A DNA stretch of 64,000 bases, taken from assembly GCF_964218355.1 (NCBI RefSeq), contig NZ_CAXPMC010000003.1:1-64000 (forward strand), given 5' to 3'. This stretch comes from Ferrovibrio sp964218355 (GTDB taxonomy: Bacteria; Pseudomonadota; Alphaproteobacteria; Ferrovibrionales; Ferrovibrionaceae). Numbering within the stretch: the stretch's first letter is position 1; the number at the start of each line of letters is the position of its first letter. Positions 8,705 through 18,096 of the stretch are shown piece by piece. A model generated the notes under the pieces. The model saw nothing but the letters and a program-made list of their open reading frames with translations, had not been told where the DNA came from and did not search any database. The position numbers and the translations under genes are program-made.

Positions 8705-9145
8705 ATGTTGCGCCCCGGCTGGAGGTTTCTCCCGGTTCCGGCGCTAGCTGTCTGCCTCGCCTTCGGCCTTGCCGCCGGGCCGGGCCAGAAGCTGGCGGGA
8801 TTTCGCACAAGCCATTGGAATGAAACAATTCTTATCGGCAGTGCGCAAGCGGCCGGCGGCTTCCTGTCCGTGGCCGACGACGTGCCGCTGATGCCCGGCC
8901 TGACCGAGAATGCCGATGCCGCCACGGTGTTCGACAAGCCCACCGGCCGCATCGTCACCGCCGAGGCCCGCGGCCCCGTCACCGCTGCCGCGGTCGGCCA
9001 GTTCTATGCCGCCACCCTGCCGCAGCTGGGCTGGCAGGCGGCCGGCGAGAACCGCTGGCGCCGCGAGAGCGAGCAGCTGCGCATCGGCTTTGCCGCCGGC
9101 AGCGGACCGCTGACGGTGCGCTTCGAGATTCTGCCCAACCAGTGA
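8705..9145 (+). CDS. Exported protein of unknown function
   Basis: A 146-residue protein that I do not recognise. The N-terminus has a hydrophobic stretch (residues about 8-24) and a possible second processing point at AQA/AGG near residue 49, so it is probably exported or membrane-tethered. The remainder is a small alpha/beta domain with the pattern FYAATLPQLGWQ...WRRESEQLRIGF, which resembles small periplasmic domains that comprise a helix followed by a strand meander. It lies between mutM and an enoyl-CoA hydratase gene and runs in the same direction as both. The start could lie further downstream. Confidence 0.7.
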   Translation: MLRPGWRFLPVPALAVCLAFGLAAGPGQKLAGFRTSHWNETILIGSAQAAGGFLSVADDVPLMPGLTENADAATVFDKPTGRIVTAEARGPVTAAAVGQFYAATLPQLGWQAAGENRWRRESEQLRIGFAAGSGPLTVRFEILPNQ

Positions 9146-9196
9146 CATCCGCCCAGAGGCAGACAATGCCCGGCGGCAAACAGAGGAAAGAGTGTC

Positions 9197-9973
9197 ATGG
9201 CGTATGAAAACATCCTGGTGGAAACCCGCGGCCCGGTCGGCCTGATCACCCTGAACCGGCCGCAGGCGCTGAATGCGCTGAGCAGCCCGCTGGTGCAGGA
9301 GATGGGCGCGGCGCTCGACATCTTCGAGGATGACGCCGCCATCGGCTGCATCGTCATCACCGGTTCGGAAAAGGCCTTCGCCGCCGGCGCCGACATCAAG
9401 GAAATGCAGCCGAAGACCTATATGGACGTCTTCAAGGAAGACTTCATCACCCGCGACTGGGAGCGTGTCGCCAAATGCCGCAAGCCGGTGATCGCGGCGG
9501 TGGCCGGCTATGCTCTGGGCGGCGGCTGCGAGCTGGCGATGATGTGCGATTTCATCCTCGCCGCCGACAACGCGAAATTCGGCCAGCCGGAAATCAATCT
9601 CGGCACCATCCCGGGCGCCGGCGGCACCCAGCGGCTGACCCGCTTCGTCGGCAAGTCCAAGGCGATGGAAATGTGCCTCACCGGCCGCATGATGGATGCC
9701 GAGGAGGCCGAGCGGGCCGGCCTGGTCAGCCGCGTGGTGCCGAAGGACCAGCTGCTCGACGAGGCGATCAAGGTCGCCAACCGCATCTGCGAGCTGTCGC
9801 AGCCCATCGTGATGATCGCCAAGGAATCGGTGAACCGCGCCTACGAGACCACGCTGGCCGAGGGCATCAGGTTCGAGCGCCGGGTGTTCCACTCGACCTT
9901 CGCCACCGAAGACCAGAAGGAAGGCATGGCCGCCTTCGCCGCCAAGCGCAAACCCGAATTCAAGAACAAGTAA
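9197..9973 (+). CDS. Enoyl-CoA hydratase/isomerase
   Basis: A 258-residue crotonase-fold enzyme that hydrates trans-2-enoyl-CoA during fatty-acid beta-oxidation. The oxyanion-hole segments are AGADIKEM and ALGGGCELAMMCD, and the two catalytic glutamates of true hydratases are present as Glu112 (GGGCE) and Glu132 (FGQPEINLG). The NRPQALNAL opening and the C-terminal RFERRVFHSTFATEDQKEGM are typical of short-chain enoyl-CoA hydratases (EchA/PaaF type). The acyl-chain preference cannot be told. It has a clear ribosome binding site (gaggaaag) and is followed within 20 bases by hisZ. Confidence 0.92.
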   Translation: MAYENILVETRGPVGLITLNRPQALNALSSPLVQEMGAALDIFEDDAAIGCIVITGSEKAFAAGADIKEMQPKTYMDVFKEDFITRDWERVAKCRKPVIAAVAGYALGGGCELAMMCDFILAADNAKFGQPEINLGTIPGAGGTQRLTRFVGKSKAMEMCLTGRMMDAEEAERAGLVSRVVPKDQLLDEAIKVANRICELSQPIVMIAKESVNRAYETTLAEGIRFERRVFHSTFATEDQKEGMAAFAAKRKPEFKNK

Positions 9974-9992
9974 CCGCGGGAAGGATGCAGGC

Positions 9993-11177
9993 ATGGCACC
10001 GCGCGGCAAATCCCGCAGCGACACTGCGGACGGCGAATCCGGCCTTGCGCCCGCCGCCGGCCTGCTGCCGGCGGGCTTGCGCGACGTGCTGCCGCCGCGC
10101 GCCGAATGGGAGGCGCAGGCCAGCGAAAGGCTGCTGGCCGGCTTCGCCCGGCACGGCTATGCGCGGGTCAAGCCGCCGCTGATCGAATTCGAGGAAACCC
10201 TGCTCTCGGGGTCGGGCGCCGATCTCGCCGGCCAGATGTTCCGCGTCATGGACCCGGTGTCGCAGCGCATGATGGGCCTGCGCAACGACGTCACCCTGCA
10301 GGTGGCCCGCATCGCCGCCACCCGCCTGCGCGATGCCGTGCGGCCGCTGCGGCTGGCCTATGCCGGCCAGGTGCTGCGGGTGCGCGGCAGCCAGCTGCGC
10401 CCGGAGCGGCAGTTCGCCCAGGCCGGCTTCGAGCTGATCGGTGCCGCGGCGCTGGAAGCCGATGTCGAGGTAGCGGTGCTGGCCGCCGAGGCGGTTGCCG
10501 CGCTTGGCGTCACCGGCCTGTCGCTGGATATCACCCAGCCGCAGCTGGCCCCGGCGATCACCGATGCCTATGGCCTCGAGCCGAAGGCCGCGAAAGCCGC
10601 CCGCCGCGCGCTCGACCGCAAGGATGCCGCCGAACTGAAAGCCGCGGCCGGCAGCGCCGCGCCGACCCTGCTGAAGCTGCTGGAACTGGCCGGTCCGGCC
10701 AGGGCCGCGCTGGACGGCCTGAAGGCCCTGACGCTGCCCGCTGCCGCCGCGCAGATCGTCGCCGATCTCGATGCGCTGGTGCGCGAGGTCTCGGCCGCCG
10801 CACCCGACCTGCTGGTCACCCTCGATCCCGGCGAATTCCGCGGCTTCGAATACCATACCGGCATCGCCTTCACCCTGTTTGCCCGCAACGTGCGCGGCGA
10901 GCTTGGCCGCGGTGGCCGCTACACGACGCCGGCGGGCGAGGCCGCCACCGGCTTCACGCTGTATCTCGACAGCGTGATGCGCGCCCTGCCGCCGCAGCCG
11001 GTGCCGCAGATGGTCTATCTGCCGCATGGCACACCGCGCGCCGCCGGTGCCGCGCTGCGCCGCCAGGGCCATGCCACCTGGGCGGCGCTGGCCCCCGAGG
11101 GCGGTGACGTGAAGAAAGCCGCGAAGGCCGCCGGCTGCAGCCACTGGTGGGACGGCGACAAGGTCGGGCCGGTATAG
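9993..11177 (+). CDS. hisZ: ATP phosphoribosyltransferase regulatory subunit HisZ
   Basis: A 394-residue paralogue of histidyl-tRNA synthetase that lacks aminoacylation function and pairs with the short form of HisG to make the first enzyme of histidine synthesis. The class II synthetase core is visible: LPAGLRDVLPPRA at the start, motif 2-like MMGLRNDVTLQVARIAATRL, ERQFAQAGFELIG, and the late FRGFEYHTGIAFTLFA with GELGRGGRYT. The anticodon-binding domain of HisS is missing, as expected for HisZ. The gene precedes purA, and both are biosynthetic. Confidence 0.92.
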   Translation: MAPRGKSRSDTADGESGLAPAAGLLPAGLRDVLPPRAEWEAQASERLLAGFARHGYARVKPPLIEFEETLLSGSGADLAGQMFRVMDPVSQRMMGLRNDVTLQVARIAATRLRDAVRPLRLAYAGQVLRVRGSQLRPERQFAQAGFELIGAAALEADVEVAVLAAEAVAALGVTGLSLDITQPQLAPAITDAYGLEPKAAKAARRALDRKDAAELKAAAGSAAPTLLKLLELAGPARAALDGLKALTLPAAAAQIVADLDALVREVSAAAPDLLVTLDPGEFRGFEYHTGIAFTLFARNVRGELGRGGRYTTPAGEAATGFTLYLDSVMRALPPQPVPQMVYLPHGTPRAAGAALRRQGHATWAALAPEGGDVKKAAKAAGCSHWWDGDKVGPV

Positions 11178-11184
11178 ATTTTCC

Positions 11185-11213
11185 CGTCATCCCCGCGCAG
11201 GCGGGAGCGACGA
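11185..11213. repeat. Dispersed palindromic intergenic repeat, short form
   Basis: Arms cgtcatccccgc and gcgggagcgacg surround a GCAG loop. The same cgtc-cccgc ... gcggg-gacg consensus recurs at 18003-18071 and 51624-51697. It lies between hisZ and purA and could end hisZ transcripts, although no T-run follows it. Confidence 0.6.
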
Positions 11214-11243
11214 ATGTAATTTGCATGCTGAAGGACGCGTGAG

Positions 11244-12536
<1,293 letters not shown>

Positions 12537-12543
12537 AAATTCA

Positions 12544-12575
12544 GGCAGAATGCATACGTCATCATGCGTTCTGCC
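12544..12575 (+). terminator. Inverted repeat after purA, possible terminator
   Basis: A 12-base stem with one mismatch (ggcagaatgcat with atgcgttctgcc) and an 8-base loop begins eight bases after the purA stop. No T-run follows, so factor-dependent termination or mRNA 3'-end protection is as likely as intrinsic termination. Confidence 0.45.
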
Positions 12576-12680
12576 CCGTCATTACCGGAAAGTAATGTGC
12601 CCGTTACCGGGTGATAACTTTCATGTCCACCGCCTCCGGGCGAGACTGCACCCATCGGATTTCTTCGACGGGAGCGGATC

Positions 12681-13382
12681 ATGCTCAGGACCCAGGAAGC
12701 GGCATTGTACAGCATCGGCGAAGCGGGCGTTGCAGCGCTCTGCGAGGCGATCTGCCTCGACGCCATCGACGTCACCCGGGCCAGCCGGGTCAGCGTCTGG
12801 TTCTTCACCGATAACGGATCGATGGTCTGCCAGCGCCAGGTCGATGCCCGGGACGGCCGTATCCGCCAGGGTGCGGTGATCCCGCCGGAAGCCACCGGCG
12901 CCTATCTGGCTGCTGCCGGCCGCGGCCTCGACAACATGGTCACCGACGATGCACCGGTTCTGCACGATGCCGGCCTGCAGGATGACGACCGCGACGCCGA
13001 TGCGGCGCTGCCCGAGCCGGAGCGGCTCGACCTGCTGCTGGTCGATGGCGTCAGCCAGCCGGCCGCGGTGCTGCGCTGCGAGCGTCCGGCCGATGGCCGC
13101 GACTGGTCGGACCGCGACCTGAAGATGCTGCGTTCGATGGCGCAGACCCTGGCGGCGACGATCCGCCGCGAAGCCGAACGCTACAGCCACATGCCGGCCC
13201 TGCCGCAACTGCCGGCGCAGTCCCGCGCCGTTCTTGCCGGCAAGGCAGGCCGCGCCGCGCCGCCGCAGTCGGAAATCCGCCTGCCGCTGCCGCAGTCCGG
13301 CCGCCTGGATTTCGATGCCGTGCCCGATCTGGACGAGGTGCCGGTGCCGCTGGCGCCGCGCCGCCGCCAGTTCGAGCACTGA
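12681..13382 (+). CDS. GAF-like sensory protein of unknown function
   Basis: A 233-residue soluble protein. Residues about 10-165 follow a GAF-domain pattern: an initial helix, VTRASRVSVWFF, then RPADGRDWSDRDLKMLRSMAQTLAATIRR as the closing helix, matching the usual GAF ending. The C-terminal 60 residues are Pro/Ala-rich and probably disordered. There is no attached kinase, cyclase or DNA-binding domain, so it would need a partner. The start is supported by gggagcgg. It converges on rpoH with only 15 bases between the stop codons. The GAF call comes from pattern reading only. Confidence 0.6.
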   Translation: MLRTQEAALYSIGEAGVAALCEAICLDAIDVTRASRVSVWFFTDNGSMVCQRQVDARDGRIRQGAVIPPEATGAYLAAAGRGLDNMVTDDAPVLHDAGLQDDDRDADAALPEPERLDLLLVDGVSQPAAVLRCERPADGRDWSDRDLKMLRSMAQTLAATIRREAERYSHMPALPQLPAQSRAVLAGKAGRAAPPQSEIRLPLPQSGRLDFDAVPDLDEVPVPLAPRRRQFEH

Positions 13383-13397
13383 TCCGGCGCGGCAGCC

Positions 13398-14306
13398 CTA
13401 GGGGCCGATCCGGCCGGCCGCCTGTTCGGCCGCGGCGCTGCGCACCGATTTCTGCAGTTTCTCGAAAGCCCGCACCTCGATCTGGCGCACCCGTTCGCGG
13501 CTGATGCCGTAGCGGGCGGACAGGTCTTCCAGCGTCACCGGATTCTCGGTCAGCCGGCGCTGCACCAGGATGTCGCGTTCGCGCTCGTTCAGGCTGCCCA
13601 TGGCATCCTGCAGCAGCTTGTGGCGGCTGTCGAATTCGTCGCCCTCGGCCAGCCGGGTTTCCTGGTTCGGCGTCTCGTCCACCAGCCAGTCCTGCCATTC
13701 GCCGCCGCCATCCTCGTCGCCGCTGCCGCGCAGCGGCGCGTTCAGCGAGGCGTCGGCACCGGCCAGGCGCCGGTCCATGGTGATGACCTCGTCCTGCGAG
13801 ACATTCAGCTGGGTGGCGATCTTCTCGACCTGCTCCGGGGTCAGCTGGCCGCCGTCGATGGCCTTCATCTGGCCGCGCAGGCGGCGCAGGTTGAAGAACA
13901 GCTTCTTCTGGGCGGCCGTCGTGCCGATCTTCACCAGCGACCACGAGCGCAGGATGTATTCCTGGATCGAGGCGCGGATCCACCACATGGCATAGGTGGA
14001 CAGCCGGAAGCCCTTGTCGGGATCGAAGCGCTTCACCGCCTGCATCATCCCGACATTGCCTTCCGAGATCAGTTCGCCCACCGGCAGGCCATAGCCGCGA
14101 TAGCCCATGGCGATCTTGGCCACCAGGCGCAGATGGCTGGTCACCAGCTTGTGGGCGGCCTCGATCTCGCCGCGGTCGCGCCAGGCCTTGGCCAGCAGGA
14201 ATTCCTCCTCCGGCTCCAGCATGGGAAACTTGCGGATCTCGGACAGGTAGCGGGCAAGGCCGCCTTCGGTGGCGGACAGCGCGGGCAGGCTGGCAACGCG
14301 GCTCAT
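13398..14306 (-). CDS. rpoH: RNA polymerase sigma-32 factor RpoH
   Basis: A 302-residue alternative sigma factor of the sigma-32 heat-shock class. Region 2 is clear (LVTSHLRLVAKIAMGYRGYG, DLISEGN-like ELISEGNVGMMQAVKRFDP, and FRLSTYAMWWIRASIQEYI). The RpoH box occurs as AAQKKLFFNLRR, and region 4 ends with LSARYGISRERVRQIEVRAFEKL. I start at the ATG encoding MSRVASLPALS, preceded by GGGGGAG; an upstream in-frame ATG lacks a ribosome binding site. In many alphaproteobacteria more than one rpoH exists; the window contains one. Confidence 0.95.
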   Translation of the reverse strand: MSRVASLPALSATEGGLARYLSEIRKFPMLEPEEEFLLAKAWRDRGEIEAAHKLVTSHLRLVAKIAMGYRGYGLPVGELISEGNVGMMQAVKRFDPDKGFRLSTYAMWWIRASIQEYILRSWSLVKIGTTAAQKKLFFNLRRLRGQMKAIDGGQLTPEQVEKIATQLNVSQDEVITMDRRLAGADASLNAPLRGSGDEDGGGEWQDWLVDETPNQETRLAEGDEFDSRHKLLQDAMGSLNERERDILVQRRLTENPVTLEDLSARYGISRERVRQIEVRAFEKLQKSVRSAAAEQAAGRIGP

Positions 14307-14523
14307 GGATGTCGATTCTCCCCCGGCCGGGCGTCCCGCGGATCGGGCGCCGGTCTCGGTTGCGGATGTGGGGTCCCTGTCTGTCATTATCAACGAGTGG
14401 AAAGCCCGAATACGGCGGAAGTGGGGCGGCAAACCGCGACAATCTGTGCGCCCGGTCACAGGCCGGGCGGCCCGCCCGGCGCCGGCCAGTATAGCCGCGG
14501 GGCGGAAAACCGGCACTGATCCA

Positions 14524-14546
14524 GGTCACCCGGATCCCGGGTGACC
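14524..14546. terminator. Perfect hairpin between the PAS gene and rpoH
   Basis: Ten-base perfect arms (ggtcacccgg and ccgggtgacc) surround a three-base loop. It sits 27 bases downstream of the minus-strand PAS gene stop and upstream of rpoH. It lacks a T-run. It could terminate the PAS gene or lie in the rpoH upstream region. The rest of the 266-base gap shows no gene. Confidence 0.45.
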
Positions 14547-14572
14547 GGATTCCGGGCAGCCGGAGATCCCGG

Positions 14573-15034
14573 TCAGGTCCGCTCGCGCAGGATCACCGCC
14601 ACCAGCAGCATGTCGACAGTGCGGCCATCCGCCGCCAGCGGCAGCAGCAGGCTTTCGTTGTCGAACTGCCGGCCGTCCATCACCAGCTGGCGGCGGCGGC
14701 GGAACGGACGGGCGGCCTGCACGGCCTCGGTATAGGAGGCCCTCAGGATTTCACGCATTTCCTGCCGCTGATACGCATCGAGATCCTGCCCGGTCGGGTC
14801 GAATCCCATATCCGCGACCAGATTGACCCCGAACAGCCGGAAGCGGAACTGCAGGCGCGAACCGTCGCGCCGGACCTCGACCAGGGCGAGATTGCCGAGA
14901 ATCCAGCCCATGTCGAGCGGATCGAGATCGGCCCGGGCCGGCATGGCGCGGTCGCCGCGGCGGGCATCCCAGTAGGCGGCCAGCCGCTGCAGGCGCGCAT
15001 CCTCCAGGCCCTCGGGCAGCGGGGAAATCTCCAT
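14573..15034 (-). CDS. PAS-domain protein (PAS_5 family)
   Basis: A 153-residue single-domain protein. The order DLDPLDMGWILGNLALVEV, then FRFRLFGVNLVADMG, then RPFRRRRQLVMDGRQFDNESLLLPLAADGR matches the alphaproteobacterial PAS_5 family, in which the opening is usually P-R-x-D-x-P followed by a helix and the sheet of a PAS fold. No output domain is attached, so signalling would be by protein contact. Ligand and partners are unknown. It ends 10 bases before the pseudouridine synthase gene on the same strand, downstream of it, and could be its operon partner. Confidence 0.75.
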   Translation of the reverse strand: MEISPLPEGLEDARLQRLAAYWDARRGDRAMPARADLDPLDMGWILGNLALVEVRRDGSRLQFRFRLFGVNLVADMGFDPTGQDLDAYQRQEMREILRASYTEAVQAARPFRRRRQLVMDGRQFDNESLLLPLAADGRTVDMLLVAVILRERT

Positions 15035-15043
15035 GCCGGGATA

Positions 15044-16108
15044 CTAGCGGGTTTTCGCCCCCAGCCCAGCCAGCAAAGCGGCCATGTCGGCCGGCAGCGG
15101 GCTTTCGAAATGCAGCGCCTGCCCGGTCACCGGATGGCGGAAACCCAGCGTCGCCGCATGCAGGGCCTGGCGGCGGAAGCCGGCCAGGGCCGCCAGCTTC
15201 GCTTCGTCCAGCGCGAAGGCGCGCTTCGCCCGGCTGCGGCCATACAGCGCGTCGCCGACCAGCGGATGGCCCTTCGCGGTCAGGTGCACGCGGATCTGGT
15301 GGGTGCGGCCGGTTTCCAGGTCGCAGCGCAGCAGGGCGCAGACCGGCCGGCCTTTCGTGTCGAAGACCAGCGTCTCGGTGGCGTAATGGGTGACGGCCGG
15401 CTTGCCGTTGCGGCCGACCACCGCCATGCGCTTGCGGTCCTTCGGGTCGCGGCCGATGGCGCCCTCGATGCGGCCGCGCGCCGGCGAGGGATGGCCCCAG
15501 GCCAGCGCCAGATAGCTGCGTTCGATGTCATGGCTGGCGAACAGGGCGGCGAGGCCCTGATGCGCCGCGTCGGTCTTGGCGGCGACGATCAGGCCCGAGG
15601 TGTCCTTGTCGATGCGGTGCACGATGCCCGGGCGTTTCACGCCGCCGATGCCCGACAGGCTGTCGCCGCAGTGATGCAGCAGGGCGTTGACCAGGGTATG
15701 TGCGGGGCTGCCCGGCGCGGGATGCACCACCAGGCCGGCCGGCTTGTCGACCACGATCAGATGCGCGTCCTCGAACACGATGGCGAGCGGGATGTCCTGG
15801 GCTTCCGGCACCGCGGCCACCGCGGCCGGGATGACCAGGCTGTAGACCTCGCCCGGTTTGATCTTGCGCGAGGGGTCGGCTATCGTTTCGCCGCCGAGCC
15901 GCACATGGCCGTCGAGCACCAGCGCCTTCAGCCGCGAGCGCGAGACGGCGCCGCCATCGGCATCGCCACGGGCATTGCCGGCATCGCCACGGGCATCGCC
16001 ACGGGCATTGCCGGCGGCCGGCATCGCCTCGGCCAGCCAGCGGTCGAGCCGTGCGCCGGCCCGGTCGGGCGGCACGGGCGGAAGGATATGGCCGGCGGAA
16101 TCGGGCAT
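15044..16108 (-). CDS. rluD: RluD-type 23S rRNA pseudouridine synthase
   Basis: A 354-residue RluA-family enzyme that isomerises uridines in 23S rRNA helix 69. The N-terminal S4 RNA-binding domain (RLDRWLAEAMP ... VSRSRLKALVLDGHVRLGG) is followed by the catalytic core with PGIVHRIDKDTSGLIVAAKT (catalytic Asp in the HRIDKDTSG motif) and LETGRTHQIRVH. About 22 extra residues of low complexity, built from Gly-Asn/Asp-Ala-Arg units (bases about 15951-16019), interrupt the S4 domain between its first two helices. The start codon lies only 13 bases from that of the divergent gene and has no strong ribosome binding site, so upstream starts remain possible. Confidence 0.9.
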   Translation of the reverse strand: MPDSAGHILPPVPPDRAGARLDRWLAEAMPAAGNARGDARGDAGNARGDADGGAVSRSRLKALVLDGHVRLGGETIADPSRKIKPGEVYSLVIPAAVAAVPEAQDIPLAIVFEDAHLIVVDKPAGLVVHPAPGSPAHTLVNALLHHCGDSLSGIGGVKRPGIVHRIDKDTSGLIVAAKTDAAHQGLAALFASHDIERSYLALAWGHPSPARGRIEGAIGRDPKDRKRMAVVGRNGKPAVTHYATETLVFDTKGRPVCALLRCDLETGRTHQIRVHLTAKGHPLVGDALYGRSRAKRAFALDEAKLAALAGFRRQALHAATLGFRHPVTGQALHFESPLPADMAALLAGLGAKTR

Positions 16109-16121
16109 CGGAAGGTCCGGA

Positions 16122-16493
16122 ATGAACGGAACGGCACAGACGGCCGCACAGGCGGCAACGCAGACAGCCGCAGACCCGAAGATACGGTGGCTGAAGGCCA
16201 TCGTCATCGGTCTGGGCGTGATATTCCTCGGCCTCGCCACCCTGCTGATCGTGCTGATCATGACCGGCGGACCGAAGCGCACCGCCGCGACGGCGCCGGC
16301 CCAGCCGCACCCGGTGGCGGTGGAGGACCTGACCCTCAGCCTGCCGAAGAACAGCCGCGTCACCGATGTGCTGTCCTCGGGCAGCCGCATCGTGGTGCGG
16401 GTGCGCCTCGCCGACGGCACCGAACGGCTCTATGCGCTGGATGGCGACAGCCTGCGGCCGCTGGGCAGCCTGACCCTGCAGGTGGAGCGCTGA
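16122..16493 (+). CDS. Small single-pass membrane protein, unknown
   Basis: A 123-residue protein with a soluble N-terminal segment (to about residue 24), one strong transmembrane helix (AIVIGLGVIFLGLATLLIVLI, about 26-46) and a periplasmic or cytoplasmic domain of about 70 residues with a beta-rich pattern (SSGSRIVVRVRLADGTERLYALDGDSL). The ribosome binding site ggaagg is well placed. Its stop codon overlaps the start of the JAMM peptidase gene (TGATG), which implies translational coupling. I do not recognise the family; DUF6476-like small inner-membrane proteins of alphaproteobacteria look similar. Confidence 0.75.
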   Translation: MNGTAQTAAQAATQTAADPKIRWLKAIVIGLGVIFLGLATLLIVLIMTGGPKRTAATAPAQPHPVAVEDLTLSLPKNSRVTDVLSSGSRIVVRVRLADGTERLYALDGDSLRPLGSLTLQVER

Positions 16494-16948
16494 TGCTGGT
16501 GCTGGCGGCTGCGCAGGCGGCCGGACTCGATGCGCTGGCGGCGGCGGCGTTTCCGGACGAGGCCTGCGCCCTGCTGGTCGGCACGGTCAGGGAACAGGAC
16601 GGCCCGGGCGGCGGCCTGGTCGAGGTGCGGCGCATCGTGCCGGCGGCCAATGTCGCCGCCGACCGCCGCACCGGCTTCGAGATCGATCCGGCCACGCATA
16701 TCGCCCTGCTCCGCGACCTGCGCGAGCGCAACGCCGCCGAACGCATCGTCGGACACTGGCACAGCCATCCGAACGGCCGCGCCGAACCGTCCGCCACCGA
16801 TGCGGCGATGATCCACGATCCCGGCCTCGTCTGGGCGATTTCCGCCGTCGATGCGGCCGGCCGGCCGCGCGGCCTGCGCGCCTTCCGGCCGCGGCCGGAA
16901 GGCCGCTTCGAGGACATGACCGTCGCGATCAGACAGGAACAGGACTGA
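16493..16948 (+). CDS. JAMM/MPN+ metallopeptidase-like protein
   Basis: A 151-residue single-domain Mov34/MPN protein. The zinc-binding JAMM signature is complete: Glu23 upstream, then H90-S-H92, seven residues, Ser100, two residues, Asp103 (in GHWHSHPNGRAEPSATD). Bacterial relatives cleave isopeptide or peptide bonds, for example removing C-terminal extensions from sulfur-carrier proteins, or deubiquitinate-like in other settings. There is no ThiS/MoaD-like or E1-like gene beside it here, so its substrate is open. It overlaps the preceding membrane-protein gene by one base and is followed five bases later by the threonine aldolase gene. Confidence 0.88.
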   Translation: MLVLAAAQAAGLDALAAAAFPDEACALLVGTVREQDGPGGGLVEVRRIVPAANVAADRRTGFEIDPATHIALLRDLRERNAAERIVGHWHSHPNGRAEPSATDAAMIHDPGLVWAISAVDAAGRPRGLRAFRPRPEGRFEDMTVAIRQEQD

Positions 16949-16953
16949 CCACC

Positions 16954-17991
16954 ATGGATTTCCGCTCCGACAACATTTCCGGCGCCGCGCCGGAAATCCT
17001 CGCCGCCCTGGCCGCCGCCAATGGCGGCACGGCCTCCGCCTATGGCGACGACGACTGGAGCCGCGAGCTGGACGGCGCCTTCTCGGTGCTGTTCGACACC
17101 GAATGCCGCGTCTTCCCGGTCGCCACCGGCACCGCGGCGAATGCGCTGGCGCTGGGCTGCCTCAGCCCCGGCCATGGTGCCGTCTTCGCCCACCAGGACA
17201 GCCATATCGTCGTCGACGAATGCAACGCGCCGGAATTCTTCACCGGCGGCGCCAAGCTGGTGGCGCTGCCCGGTGCCGCCGGCAAGATCGATGCCGCCGC
17301 GCTGGAGGCGGCGCTCGGCCAGGGCTGGCTCGGCGTGCAGCATCACCCGCAGCCCGCCGCCGTCAGCATCACCCAGGCAACCGAATCCGGCACCGTCTAC
17401 AGCCCCGACGAGGTGGCCGCCATCGCCCATCTGTGCCGCGCCAACGGCATGCACCTGCATATGGATGGCGCCCGCTTCGCCAATGCGGTGGCGGGGCTGA
17501 ATGTCTCGCCGGCGGCGCTGACCTGGAAGGCGGGCGTCGACGTGCTCAGCTTCGGCGCCACCAAGAACGGCGCCATCGCGGCCGAGGCCGTGGTCTTCTT
17601 CAAGCCGGCGCTGGCCGACAGCTTCCTGTTCCGGCGCAAGCGCGGCGGCCATCTCTTCTCGAAGATGCGCTTCCTGTCGGCGCAGCTGCTGGCGATGCTG
17701 CAGGACGGCCTGTGGCTGCGGCTGGCGCGGCAGGCGAATGCCCGTGCGCAGGCGCTGGCCGACGGCATCCGCGCCATCGACGGCCTGTCGGTGGCCTGGC
17801 CGGTGCAGGCCAACGAGGTGTTTGCGCAGATCCCGCCGACGGTGGCCGGGCGGCTGCGCGCCCGCGGGTTCCGCTTCCATCCGTGGAATCCGGAGGGCAG
17901 CCTGCACCGCTTCGTCTGCGCCTTCGACCGCAGCGAGGACGAGATCGCCGCCTTCCTGCGGGCCGCTGCCGAAGAGGCCGCGGCGGGGTAG
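16954..17991 (+). CDS. ltaE: Low-specificity L-threonine aldolase
   Basis: A 345-residue PLP enzyme of fold type I that splits L-threonine or L-allo-threonine into glycine and acetaldehyde. The opening DFRSDNISGAAPEIL with YGDDDWSREL is typical of the family. HMDGARFANA carries the PLP-binding Asp, and the Schiff-base lysine is Lys204 in SFGATKNGAIAAEAV. Length is normal. It is the last gene of a three-gene plus-strand set with the membrane protein and the JAMM peptidase, and it converges on a LysR-type regulator. Confidence 0.93.
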   Translation: MDFRSDNISGAAPEILAALAAANGGTASAYGDDDWSRELDGAFSVLFDTECRVFPVATGTAANALALGCLSPGHGAVFAHQDSHIVVDECNAPEFFTGGAKLVALPGAAGKIDAAALEAALGQGWLGVQHHPQPAAVSITQATESGTVYSPDEVAAIAHLCRANGMHLHMDGARFANAVAGLNVSPAALTWKAGVDVLSFGATKNGAIAAEAVVFFKPALADSFLFRRKRGGHLFSKMRFLSAQLLAMLQDGLWLRLARQANARAQALADGIRAIDGLSVAWPVQANEVFAQIPPTVAGRLRARGFRFHPWNPEGSLHRFVCAFDRSEDEIAAFLRAAAEEAAAG

Positions 17992-18002
17992 TCGTTTTTG
18001 CT

Positions 18003-18071
18003 TCGTCGTCCCCGCGGAAGCGGGGGGCAGTCGAGCGCCGGACTGGGCTCCCGCTTCCGCGGGAGCGACGA
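18003..18071. repeat. Long inverted repeat of the dispersed cgtc-cccgc family
   Basis: Two 24-base arms (18003-18026 and 18048-18071) pair with three mismatches around a 21-base spacer. It lies between the convergent ltaE and lysR genes. Each arm also contains an inner cccgc/gcggg hairpin related to 11185-11213 and 51624-51697. It may act as a bidirectional terminator. Confidence 0.7.
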
Positions 18072-18096
18072 TTGAAGAAATCACCTCTCTCCTGTC

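Noticed and set aside
8440..8982. Minus-strand frame overlapping the mutM end and the exported protein
   Set aside because: Overlaps two better-supported plus-strand genes and has Arg/Pro-rich composition without motifs.
15951..16019. Short direct repeats considered as a CRISPR or minisatellite array
   Set aside because: They lie within the rluD reading frame, have no unique spacers, and all length changes are multiples of three.
15110..16492. Long plus-strand frame running into the JAMM gene
   Set aside because: Only its last 151 codons match a family. The upstream part is antisense to rluD, and the TGATG overlap sets the JAMM start at 16493.
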